The position numbers and the translations under genes are program-made. The notes under the pieces were generated by a model. It searched no databases. It was not told where the DNA came from and saw only the letters and a list, made by a program, of their open reading frames with translations. Below are positions 1 to 7,020 of a DNA stretch of 33,220 bases, in pieces; positions within the stretch are counted from its first letter, which is position 1, and each line of letters opens with the position of its first letter. The DNA comes from Clostridiales bacterium (lineage in GTDB: Bacteria; Bacillota; Clostridia; Oscillospirales; Oscillospiraceae), in assembly GCA_022772585.1 (NCBI GenBank), contig JALEZN010000063.1:1-33220 (forward strand). Direction: 5' to 3'.

Positions 1-1286
1 GCCTGCACGTTTGCGGCGGAGTAATTGCCTGCCTTCCAGTAATCCGGGCTGGTGATGATCCCGGCGGCGGTAAGCGTGTCCACGTCGGCGTTCAGCCCGC
101 TGCCCGTCTCCCACTTGACGCCCAGGTAATCGCACACGCCCTTTGCGGTGGCAGTGGCCAGCTTGTCCCGGTGTGCGTCATCCTTCAGAAGCCGCACGTC
201 CTCGACGTTGGTGTGGAAGCCGTACTCCACGATCATGGCCGGGGCATTGGTCTTAGCCAGCACGGTATAGCTCTTGTTGTGCTGGAGCCCGCTGCCCTGG
301 ACCACCACCCCCGCCTCCCGCATCCGCTTGATGACGCAGTTTGCGGCGATGTTCCGCCCGGCGGAAGCTCCCGCCATGGATGTGTACACGATGAGTCCAC
401 GGGTCACGCTCCACCCCTTGGCCCCGGTGGCGTTGGAGTGGAGGGACACAAACAGGTCCGCACCTGCCCGGTTGGACACGTTGGCCCTGTCCGTCAGCGT
501 GGGATACTCGCTCTCGGTCTTTGTCATGACCACTTTAACGCCACTGGCCTCCAGCAGGCGGCGTACCCGCTGCCCCATGTCCCAGGCAAACTCATATTCC
601 TTATAGCTCCCGTCCGGGGAGCCGTTGACGCAGCCCGGCCCGTGTCCCGGGTCCAGGCAGACGGTCTTGGTCTTATCGGGCATCTTCCCGCCCTCCTTTT
701 TGGTGTAAACGATAATGTAGTTGTGGCACTTGCGGCTCGCCTTGATGGTCTGCCCGTCAAAGTCGCACTGGCTGGAGCCGCCGGAGTCCAGCATAACGGC
801 GCTCCGGCACCCCATGGACCACAGCTCGTCCCGCAGCTCCTCGGGCGTCCTGGCGGCGCTGGAGCCGTCCTGCGTGCAGTACAGCACCAGCTTGTCCCCC
901 GCCATGCCAATGGCCGTCCTGCCCCGCCTGCCGCCCTGTGCGGGGGCGTAGGAGGGCTTGTCCACCGGCCCGCCGGGCCCGATGAGGCAGGTGGTGGCCA
1001 CAAAATTGCGCACAGCGCCGTGGTCCGCGGTAAGGCGGATGTCAGGGCCGGAGTCCCAGCCGTAGCCGTATGCGCTCCACGGTGCTTTGGACAGCATCGC
1101 CCCGTCCGCCTTGAGCAGCGGGCAGGGGGAGCCGTCCGGGTTCCACATGCCGCCGTTGATGGCATAGACCTGACAGTCCGGCCGCTTTTTCCGGGCAGAT
1201 TCCACTACCTGGGCAAGTGTCTCCCGGCAGTGCGAGACGTGCAGATCCATGGCGGATATGGAGCCAATGGGGATGGATACGATCAT
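1..1286 (-). CDS. Lysin: phosphodiester-glycosidase-like domain fused to amidase_3 (3' end cut by window)
   Basis: A 428-residue fragment of a cell-wall hydrolase. Residues about 38-195 resemble the phosphodiester glycosidase (NAGPA/DUF2233) family: INGGMW (43-48), TAIGM (124-128) and LDSGGSS (166-172). Residues about 207-388 are an N-acetylmuramoyl-L-alanine amidase_3 domain. LDPGHG supplies zinc ligand His215, KEYE the glutamate (230 or 232), LHSN His283, and VEYGF the catalytic Glu354. The amidase would cut the bond between muramic acid and the stem peptide; the substrate of the first domain is unknown, perhaps a sugar phosphodiester in the envelope. A linker follows at 395-428 and runs off the window. 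The start is an ATG that overlaps the upstream tail-fibre stop (ATGA) and has GGAGG 7 bases before it. No holin lies between fibre and lysin, so a virion-borne role is as possible as a lysis role. Confidence 0.9.
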   Translation of the reverse strand, partial: MIVSIPIGSISAMDLHVSHCRETLAQVVESARKKRPDCQVYAINGGMWNPDGSPCPLLKADGAMLSKAPWSAYGYGWDSGPDIRLTADHGAVRNFVATTCLIGPGGPVDKPSYAPAQGGRRGRTAIGMAGDKLVLYCTQDGSSAARTPEELRDELWSMGCRSAVMLDSGGSSQCDFDGQTIKASRKCHNYIIVYTKKEGGKMPDKTKTVCLDPGHGPGCVNGSPDGSYKEYEFAWDMGQRVRRLLEASGVKVVMTKTESEYPTLTDRANVSNRAGADLFVSLHSNATGAKGWSVTRGLIVYTSMAGASAGRNIAANCVIKRMREAGVVVQGSGLQHNKSYTVLAKTNAPAMIVEYGFHTNVEDVRLLKDDAHRDKLATATAKGVCDYLGVKWETGSGLNADVDTLTAAGIITSPDYWKAGNYSAANVQ

Positions 1287-2506
1287 GATGTTACCTCCGT
1301 GGCGGAGATGGTGCCGCTGTCGTCCACGGTAATCTCGAATGCCTTAGTGGAACCAGACGTTGAACTAGATAAGATAAGTCCTCTCGCATTTCCAGGTACA
1401 TCTGTTGACGACGTTAGATAAACTTTATTTGCGTTAGCCCAGTAGAATTGTTCTGAAGAACTATTTAGATCCACATAATACATATATTTGTTATGTGCAT
1501 CTAAATAGCTAAAACTAAGATAATCCTCACCATTTTTGTAACTGCACCAAAAAAGGTATCTGTTACTATCACCATCATACCTTTTCGCTAAGATTGCCAC
1601 AGCCCTTCCAGAGTTTAAAGCATCCGACATTTCAGAAAATGTTGCGTCTAGTTGGCTTCCGGTACAATTTACAATCATGACACTTTCCGTCTGTAATCCA
1701 CCAGCCTGTTCTACAGCTTCCCATCCAGTCGGAACCCCATTCTCATCAACACTTGACACTCTGATTGTCTGCCCAACGGTAGCGGATTTTATGACTGGAA
1801 CAAACGAATGAAGATACTTCTCGTCGATTTTATGGACGGATTCTTTTACACCGTAAATTCCGACAGTATGGCTTGTATTTGAATCATAGCTTGCAATCAT
1901 ATTCCCTTCTGTAGGAAAATACATGAATGGTTCGCCTGTATCTGCCGCCCCAAAAACAGCAGGATTCCCGATAAATGGATACGAGCCGAAGATCAAAGCG
2001 CATACGCACTCATATGACACTCCATCAAAAACGACCGTATACAAATTCCCTTCGATGAGGTCTAAGGTTACAGGCAACGTAGATGAATACACATCACCAG
2101 TAGAAGAGAACGCAAGCTCCTGTTCTTCCAGTAGAGTACCTACTTCTGTCGTAATGTAATGCGTTCTGTCTTCCCATTTGGCGTTTCCATCTCCGTCTGT
2201 AACAAGCTGCTGATACGGAGTCCCACCTTCTGGGAGACCGCCGCCTCCATGTCCTAACTCATACCCGGAGCCGTCCTGTTTGACCGTTGGCACCTTGCCT
2301 GCGTCATCTGCCGTGGGAACGGGTACGCCCAGTCCGGTGTCTCCCTTTGGGCCCTGCTCGCCCCGGGGGCCAATAGGTCCCTGGACGCCCTGTTCTCCCC
2401 TGGGCCCCCTCAAGCTCTCCAGCCACTGGTTCTCTGTGCCCTCAAAGCCGTTTTTCACCGCGATGGCGTAGGCCGTCACCGGGCCCAGATTGGTTCTCTT
2501 AGACAT
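1283..2506 (-). CDS. Tail fibre with collagen-like stalk
   Basis: 407 residues. The N-terminus (about 1-33, MSKRTNLGPVTAYAIAVKNG) is a short helical segment often seen in phage fibres, presumably the virion anchor. Residues about 34-60 are a Gly-X-Y collagen-like run (GPRGEQG, GPIGPRGEQGPKGDTG), which would form a trimeric stalk. A Gly-rich linker leads to a large C-terminal part (about 110-407) that I do not recognise, probably the receptor-binding tip. The DNA for that tip is clearly more AT-rich than its neighbours, suggesting a swapped module. The ATG at 2506 is preferred over an in-frame upstream start because GGAGG lies 6 bases before it. The gene overlaps its upstream neighbour by 8 bases and the lysin by 4. 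Confidence 0.85.
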   Translation of the reverse strand: MSKRTNLGPVTAYAIAVKNGFEGTENQWLESLRGPRGEQGVQGPIGPRGEQGPKGDTGLGVPVPTADDAGKVPTVKQDGSGYELGHGGGGLPEGGTPYQQLVTDGDGNAKWEDRTHYITTEVGTLLEEQELAFSSTGDVYSSTLPVTLDLIEGNLYTVVFDGVSYECVCALIFGSYPFIGNPAVFGAADTGEPFMYFPTEGNMIASYDSNTSHTVGIYGVKESVHKIDEKYLHSFVPVIKSATVGQTIRVSSVDENGVPTGWEAVEQAGGLQTESVMIVNCTGSQLDATFSEMSDALNSGRAVAILAKRYDGDSNRYLFWCSYKNGEDYLSFSYLDAHNKYMYYVDLNSSSEQFYWANANKVYLTSSTDVPGNARGLILSSSTSGSTKAFEITVDDSGTISATEVTS

Positions 2507-3077
2507 ACAGCACCTCCAGCTCTCCGTTCTCCGTGATCTCAAATCCGGTGGTCAGCGCGTCACCGGAGACGGCGTAAAGGCAGCCGTCCCCGCCCACCTC
2601 CATGTACACCCAGGCTTCCTTTCCAGTGACATACTCCGCCACTTCCTCCGCCGCTTTTGCCGCATCCTTGGCCGCGGCGGCGTCCTCCCTGACCGTGTTG
2701 ACGAACTGCTGCCAGAGATCCGGCGTGGGCTCCTCTCCGGGCTGAGCCGGCTCCGCGCCGGGGTGGACGAAGAGACCGAAGTCATGGGTCCACACCGTGG
2801 GCCGCACCCTGTCCCCGTCGATGCCGTAGACGCCCACGCAAAGGTAGGCGTTTTCGATCAGGCACTCATGGGGCACCTGACACCGGCCGTCCGAGATGAC
2901 CATCTCCCGGCGCACCTCTTGGCCGCCGCGCTCCACCGCCCGGAACACCGCCGTCTTGGCATAGCCGTCCCAGCTCCCGTCAAAGCGGAACTCCGCCGTG
3001 AAGATACGGACGGAACCGGCCACCAGCCGCTCCGCGGATACCGTCTCGATGGAATTGTCCGAAACATTAAACTGCAT
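2499..3077 (-). CDS. Putative tail/baseplate appendage protein
   Basis: 192 residues. The N-terminal half (about 1-105) looks beta-rich and resembles upper-baseplate (BppU-like) N-terminal domains of Gram-positive siphophages, but only by general pattern. It is followed by a Pro/Glu-rich hinge (PGAEPAQPGEEPTP), an Ala-rich helix (about 118-150) and a short C-terminal beta segment. It may connect the tail tip to the collagen-like fibre encoded next. The ribosome site GAGGAGG sits 5 bases before the ATG. It opens the last block of the tail operon after a 117-base gap. Function is inferred from position. Confidence 0.65.
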   Translation of the reverse strand: MQFNVSDNSIETVSAERLVAGSVRIFTAEFRFDGSWDGYAKTAVFRAVERGGQEVRREMVISDGRCQVPHECLIENAYLCVGVYGIDGDRVRPTVWTHDFGLFVHPGAEPAQPGEEPTPDLWQQFVNTVREDAAAAKDAAKAAEEVAEYVTGKEAWVYMEVGGDGCLYAVSGDALTTGFEITENGELEVLYV

Positions 3078-3194
3078 CCGTTACCTCCTCGCTTCTATTC
3101 GCGCGATTTAAATCGCTCTCCAATATTGGAGGCACACCGCAGATAGTTGTACGAGATCATACACCTGCCGCTCAAATGTCACGCAAATGTAATA
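3078..3194. repeat. 117-base intergenic gap with two perfect palindromes
   Basis: A long gap for this genome, between two tail genes. GCGATTTAAATCGC (3103-3116) and CTCCAATATTGGAG (3118-3131) are perfect 14-base palindromes one base apart. A weaker outer inverted repeat (CTGCGGTG near 3139 on the minus strand, CACCGCAG near 3200) could close a larger stem with two wobble pairs. I see no convincing promoter; TTGAGC and TACAAC on the minus strand 18 bases apart are only partial matches. It may be an operator, an RNA processing site or a recombination junction. Confidence 0.6.
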
Positions 3195-3653
3195 TTACTG
3201 CGGTGCACCGCTCTGCGCCGGTACCCAGGCAGAAGGCAGCTCCGCGGGGGAATAGGCCGTGTTGTCCGTCATGCACCGAAAGACGGCCCCGCCATCGGTG
3301 CAGCACTCCCCTGCCATGTAGAGCCCGGAGGTCCCCAGCGGGGCCACAAAGGGCTTTGCCATGGCCGGGTCCTTTGTATGGGCCAGACCCCACAGGGCCC
3401 GCAGCGACGCGGGACGGCCCGCATAGTGTGCGGCGTTGTGAGGCTGGAGCAGCACCCACACCTGGCCATCATCGGTCACCGGGGCACCGGCGGGCCACCG
3501 GGAATAGTCCCTTCCGCCGTCCCACGCAGGGATCTTCTCCTCCTCCGCGATGAGGGCGGTTCCGTCCAGCTCCCCAGCCCGGGCGCGCAGGTCAAGCGCG
3601 TCAGCGCGGCCCATGGAGCGCATCAGGCCAAGGATCATATCCTGACTGTTCAT
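3195..3653 (-). CDS. Tail protein with carbohydrate-binding-like domain
   Basis: 152 residues. The middle and end (about 40-145) carry spaced tryptophans and aromatics (IPAWDGG, GQVWVLLQPH, ALWGLAH), then GTSGLYMAGECC, VFRCMTDN and AYSPAELPSAW. This matches the chitin/carbohydrate-binding type 5/12-like domain common in small phage tail proteins and would bind a surface glycan. The N-terminal 35 residues look helical. The ATG at 3653 overlaps the stop of the upstream gene as ATGA; an in-frame start 45 bases upstream would overlap that gene much further. It is one of a chain of coupled tail genes. Confidence 0.75.
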   Translation of the reverse strand: MNSQDMILGLMRSMGRADALDLRARAGELDGTALIAEEEKIPAWDGGRDYSRWPAGAPVTDDGQVWVLLQPHNAAHYAGRPASLRALWGLAHTKDPAMAKPFVAPLGTSGLYMAGECCTDGGAVFRCMTDNTAYSPAELPSAWVPAQSGAPQ

Positions 3654-3955
3654 GCCTCGTCCACCCCTTCCGCATATGCCGACGCCATGGCGTCCCATAC
3701 GGACTGCACATCTGCTTTTGTGGCAGCTTCCTCCGCTGGCTCCGGATCAGGCTCCTCCTCCGGAAGGGCTGCCTTCCATGCCTCCCACGCCTCGGTATTA
3801 GGCGTCACGCCTGTTTCCGTCAGCGTAATAAAGCCGTTATACCGGAAAAACACTGCGGCCTCTTCGCCGTTCAGGGGGATCGCGCCCTCGAAGGGCTGCC
3901 CCTTGGGGTTAGGGTACGCCCCGGACGGATTTGGGACCGGGTCAATATAGATCAT
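3650..3955 (-). CDS. Small tail-fibre-associated protein (XkdW-like)
   Basis: 101 residues. The N-terminus (PVPNPSGAYPNPKGQPF) is Pro-rich, the middle holds a short beta-like stretch (AAVFFRYNGFITL), and the C-terminus is an acidic Glu/Pro segment followed by a helix. Small proteins of this kind sit between fibre genes in many Gram-positive siphophages and are thought to be fibre assembly or attachment factors. No catalytic motif is visible. A GGAGG ribosome site lies 7 bases before the ATG, and the stop overlaps the next start as ATGA. Confidence 0.6.
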   Translation of the reverse strand: MIYIDPVPNPSGAYPNPKGQPFEGAIPLNGEEAAVFFRYNGFITLTETGVTPNTEAWEAWKAALPEEEPDPEPAEEAATKADVQSVWDAMASAYAEGVDEA

Positions 3956-3967
3956 TCCTGCGCCTCC

Positions 3968-5158
3968 TTATCCTATCGCTGTGTAATAATACGTTTTTCC
4001 ATCGTCGTTAAACTGTCGCATCGTCTTTGTCCCGTCCTTGTTGCCGTTGTACCAAGAAAGCCCGGCATCACTCCAGGTCACGGTGCACTTACCGTTGGTG
4101 GAGGAATAATCGGGACAGAGTGCAAGCGTATGGGGCCGAACAAACACCATATTATTCGCCCATTCGCTGTCCTGAACGATGACCAGCTTTGGCGCGAAGG
4201 GCGTCGTTATCGTACATGGGTTGTCCTCACCGTATGTCCCGGTCCCTACATAGCTCCCATTGATCATCTGCGCCGCCCCGATGTCAGAGGGACTCGGCTT
4301 ATTGTGGGTACCGTAGAGATAATGGGTCGTGTTTGCTCCGTCCTTCCGGAGGATAAGCATCAGCGCGGCTTTTTCATCGGACAATACGGAGGATCGGAAA
4401 AGGATGGAATTATCCTCGTCTGCGGAGACCTTTGCCAGCGTAGCCACCGGCCCGTTAAACATCAGAGCCGGATTTGCACCAGCAGGGAAGGTAACAGCGC
4501 CCGTCATAGTACCGCCGCCCCTGTCCAGCTTGCCGTTCCACGCCGCGCGCTCATCATCCTTAACCCGGGCTGCGCCAATGCTGGCGCGGTAGATCTCCAT
4601 CAGGCTGGGGTTGCCCTCCACCATGGTCCGCTGCTCGTCCGTCATCGGGTATCCAAGAGTATACAGCCACAGCACGTAGGGGAGATCGTCCGAGGTTGGG
4701 GGGTAATAGGCAGGCTGCCCCATGTAGGACAGAAATGTCCGTGTGTCGGTCACCGTGGCCGCGCCGCCGGAAACCGACACAGAGGCCAGCTCCAGATCAT
4801 ACACGTCCTCGGTCCTGGTCAGCTCATCCACGGCCAGCAGCTGGAAGTCCCGCACCGCCAGGGACTTGTCCATCCGGGCCACGATCCTGCAGCTCTTGGA
4901 TGCGGTAATGGTCTCCGAGCCGTCAAAAACCGCCATGCGGCCCCGGATAAAAACCGCTCCGGCGGCCACTGCCAGGGTCAATCCGCTCTGCACCTGTACT
5001 TTGCATGCGTTGGCATTGGTCCCTGCGAACACTCCCGCCTCGTTGAAAAAGGGGGCGAAAAACGCAGCCTGGTCGTCCGCGTCATATTCCCGGTCGTAGC
5101 CGCTGGGGTAAGTATCCAAATCTGCCGTTTTGACAGCATTGAAGAAATAGCTTTTCAC
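3968..5158 (-). CDS. Tail fibre / tail-tip appendage protein
   Basis: 396 residues. The N-terminal third (about 1-150) resembles the virion-attachment part of siphophage fibres (KSYFFNAV, AAFFAPFFNEAGVF, AVAAGAVFIRGRM). A linker with MTGAVTF near 218 and GTHNKPSPSDIGAAQ near 284 is typical of fibre shafts. The last 100 residues, rich in Tyr, Trp and Asn, look like a beta-sheet tip. It starts at GTG 5158 with GGAGG overlapping the stop of the upstream gene. The order after the Gp37-like gene fits a receptor-binding appendage. Confidence 0.8.
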   Translation of the reverse strand: MKSYFFNAVKTADLDTYPSGYDREYDADDQAAFFAPFFNEAGVFAGTNANACKVQVQSGLTLAVAAGAVFIRGRMAVFDGSETITASKSCRIVARMDKSLAVRDFQLLAVDELTRTEDVYDLELASVSVSGGAATVTDTRTFLSYMGQPAYYPPTSDDLPYVLWLYTLGYPMTDEQRTMVEGNPSLMEIYRASIGAARVKDDERAAWNGKLDRGGGTMTGAVTFPAGANPALMFNGPVATLAKVSADEDNSILFRSSVLSDEKAALMLILRKDGANTTHYLYGTHNKPSPSDIGAAQMINGSYVGTGTYGEDNPCTITTPFAPKLVIVQDSEWANNMVFVRPHTLALCPDYSSTNGKCTVTWSDAGLSWYNGNKDGTKTMRQFNDDGKTYYYTAIG

Positions 5159-5161
5159 GCT

Positions 5162-6313
5162 TTAGCCTCCTTTGGCGATCTGCCGTTTCAGCCGACCCAT
5201 GATGTTAAGCGGAGCTGTGCCGAAGGTAGCGGTATGGGTGACGCCGCCGCTGCCGTATTCTGTCTGCATCTCGGTCAGCCGGGCGTGCATTGTCACGCCC
5301 CAGTCATTGTTGCGCACCGTCACCAGGTCCCCCACCCGGTAGTCCTCCCGATAGATATAGGGCCCATCCGCGATCTCGCAGGTGAAGCTCTCGGCGTATC
5401 GGAAGCTCTCAGCCTCGATCATGGCCAGCCGCCTGAGCTCGTTGTACTCCTCTCCGGCCACCGGGGTGTCGGCAGAGATATCCAGATGCTTCTCCCGACG
5501 AAAAATACCAACCGGCTCATCCTCGCCGTCCCGGGTGTAGGTCACAGTCAAGGTTTCGTCGGCAAATTCCGATCCAGCCATGGTGGCGTAAAATAGATTG
5601 CGGCTGTCCGATGTACTGCGCCGGTACCGCTGGGAGAGCGACGTCCGCCTTGGGATCTCAAAGATCACCCGCTTCCGGTCGCTCTGCAGGGCGGTGTGGT
5701 CCAGCCCATCCACCACGTCGAAGATAAATTTGTGTCGCTCCAGGTCCGGCTCGATGTCATACCCCAGGCCGGATGCTTCGCCCAGGGCGGCCAGCACATC
5801 AGAGAGCACCTCATGCCGGCTCATATACCGGTCCTCCACCGTCCCACGGCCGCGGTCTGCGGTGATCTCCAGTCCGTACAGCACCCGGCCGGGCTGGGCG
5901 GAATTGAGCATATTGGTGGATACGTAGTGCTTCATAAGGGTCTCGGTGGTCCCGGTCTGAGCATCGTAGCCCTGAACACCGGAGACGTCGGTAAAATCCG
6001 GGGGGATGGTGATGCGGTCCGTGGTCAGTCCCTTGAGTTGCCGTCCGGAGACCGTCAGCATGTGCCCGGATATCTCGGTGGACAGCTCCAGATCATCGAT
6101 GATCCCCCAGAATGCACCGTCGATCAGCACCAACAGCCCGATCCGCAGCTGTTCCGCGTGCCGTGCCTCCCATGGGATCTCCGCCGAGAAATGCCCCGGC
6201 GTATACAGCCGCTCTACTAGCGTTACCTCCGTGGCCGCCGTAGCCCGGCCAACCGTCCGGAAGGTTGGGCTCCCTGCCACCGGCGGGTCAAAAATACGAA
6301 TTTCCACTGGCAA
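5162..6313 (-). CDS. Tail-tip protein, Siphovirus Gp37-like family
   Basis: 383 residues. Overall pattern and length fit the siphovirus ReqiPepy6 Gp37-like tail family: an N-terminal beta domain (VTLVERLYTPGHFSAEIPW), GAFWGIIDDLELS, a central helical part with an LGYDIEPDL stretch, and a C-terminal beta region with YREDYRVGDLVTVRNNDWG. Such proteins form the hub below the distal tail ring. The start may be TTG 6313 or GTG 6307; AAAAAGG lies 11 bases before the TTG, so the longer form is reported. The gene is separated from its partner, the distal tail gene, by an inverted hicAB unit. Confidence 0.8.
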   Translation of the reverse strand: MPVEIRIFDPPVAGSPTFRTVGRATAATEVTLVERLYTPGHFSAEIPWEARHAEQLRIGLLVLIDGAFWGIIDDLELSTEISGHMLTVSGRQLKGLTTDRITIPPDFTDVSGVQGYDAQTGTTETLMKHYVSTNMLNSAQPGRVLYGLEITADRGRGTVEDRYMSRHEVLSDVLAALGEASGLGYDIEPDLERHKFIFDVVDGLDHTALQSDRKRVIFEIPRRTSLSQRYRRSTSDSRNLFYATMAGSEFADETLTVTYTRDGEDEPVGIFRREKHLDISADTPVAGEEYNELRRLAMIEAESFRYAESFTCEIADGPYIYREDYRVGDLVTVRNNDWGVTMHARLTEMQTEYGSGGVTHTATFGTAPLNIMGRLKRQIAKGG

Positions 6314-6341
6314 AATTCTTCACACCTTTTTCAAAACGCTC

Positions 6342-6370
6342 TTGACAAATGCGCATTTAATGCGTATAAT
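6342..6370 (+). promoter_or_regulatory. Sigma-A promoter of hicAB with palindrome in the spacer
   Basis: A perfect TTGACA (6342-6347) and TATAAT (6365-6370) are 17 bases apart, an ideal housekeeping promoter reading into hicA. The spacer contains the inverted repeat ATGCGCAT-TTA-ATGCGTAT (6349-6367; one mismatch in 8-base arms, exact core CGCAT-TTA-ATGCG). A repressor bound there would block polymerase. HicB-type antitoxins commonly repress their own operon, so this is a likely operator. AAGGAGGGG precedes hicA. Confidence 0.88.
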
Positions 6371-6392
6371 ATACTTGCAAGGAGGGGAAGCT

Positions 6393-6566
6393 ATGAAGCG
6401 CCGGGACCTGATAAAGCTGATGGAATCCAACGGATGGCAGTTGTACCGCAACGGCGGAAACCACGACGTATATATCAAGAATGGAAAGATTGAAATCATC
6501 CCCCGCCACAGTGAGATCAAAGAGAACCTCGCAAAATCTATCATCCGCAGGCACGGGCTGAAATAA
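6393..6566 (+). CDS. hicA: HicA toxin (mRNA interferase)
   Basis: 57 residues, the normal size of HicA, a double-stranded-RNA-binding-fold toxin that cleaves mRNA. The sequence begins MKRRDLIKLMESNGWQLYRN, followed by GGNHDVY, where His24 is the expected catalytic residue, then IIPRHSEIK and a C-terminal helix with IIRRHGLK. Family members usually have Gly-Ser/Thr-His, so the Asn before the His is a small variation. The start follows AAGGAGGGG by 4-6 bases and a consensus promoter. It is paired with hicB 28 bases downstream, toxin first as usual. It is on the opposite strand to the surrounding tail genes. Confidence 0.92.
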   Translation: MKRRDLIKLMESNGWQLYRNGGNHDVYIKNGKIEIIPRHSEIKENLAKSIIRRHGLK

Positions 6567-6578
6567 GCCCGTGCCTGC
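6547..6578 (+). repeat. Perfect 13-bp hairpin over the hicA stop codon
   Basis: GCAGGCACGGGCT (6547-6559) and its exact complement (6566-6578) flank the loop GAAATA. The hicA stop codon TAA occupies the end of the loop and the first base of the right arm. There is no U-run, so it is not a simple terminator. The hicB ribosome site (GGAAGGAG) follows within a few bases. It could protect or process the mRNA, or set the toxin-to-antitoxin ratio. Confidence 0.85.
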
Positions 6579-6594
6579 AGGAAGGAGTGCAGAT

Positions 6595-6981
6595 ATGAAA
6601 GACACGTATCCCATCCTGATCGTCCCCGCCTCTGAAGGGGGCTATATCGTCCGCGTCCCCGCTCTGGACATCGAGACACAGGGCGAAACGGTCACCGAGT
6701 GTATGGAGATGGCCAGGGACGCCATCGGCCTGTGGGGCATCACCCAGGAGGACCTGGGCAATCCAATCCCGAAGGGCTCCTCCAAACCCGCGAAGCACGC
6801 GCTGGATGAAATCGCCACGCTGGTGGACGTGGATTTCTCCGCCTACCGCCGCGCACACGACATGCGGACCATCCGCAAAAATGTCACCATTCCCAGTTAT
6901 CTCAACGATCTTGCCGAACAGGCCGGAGTGAATTTCTCACAGATCCTCCAGGAAGGCCTGAAGCGGCGTCTTGGCATATAG
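6595..6981 (+). CDS. hicB: HicB antitoxin with ribbon-helix-helix tail
   Basis: 128 residues. The N-terminal domain (about 1-60) is the HicB fold (YPILIVPASEGGYIVRVPAL, then ITQ near 49), which masks HicA. The C-terminus (about 93-126, IRKNVTIPSYLNDLAEQAG then FSQILQEGLKRRL) is a ribbon-helix-helix DNA-binding domain that should bind the palindrome in the operon promoter. An ATG with AAGGAG 8 bases upstream fixes the start; an in-frame GTG 24 bases earlier lies inside the hairpin and is unlikely. The gene ends at a strong terminator. Confidence 0.92.
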   Translation: MKDTYPILIVPASEGGYIVRVPALDIETQGETVTECMEMARDAIGLWGITQEDLGNPIPKGSSKPAKHALDEIATLVDVDFSAYRRAHDMRTIRKNVTIPSYLNDLAEQAGVNFSQILQEGLKRRLGI

Positions 6982-6990
6982 CGGCTTCCC

Positions 6991-7020
6991 GCCGCCCCGG
7001 TAATCCCGGGGCGGCTTTTT
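6991..7020 (+). terminator. Intrinsic terminator of hicAB
   Basis: GCCGCCCCGG (6991-7000) pairs perfectly with 7006-7015 around the loop TAATC and is followed by TTTTT. It lies 10 bases after the hicB stop. The end of the convergent distal tail gene touches the T-run. Confidence 0.92.

Noticed and set aside
171..1421. A 416-residue open frame on the plus strand
   Set aside because: It is antisense to the lysin, lacks a ribosome site and has the Gly/Pro/His-rich composition of a shadow frame in GC-rich DNA.
3103..3131. Palindromes as a transcription terminator
   Set aside because: They are AT-rich in the centre, lack a loop and have no T-run on either strand.
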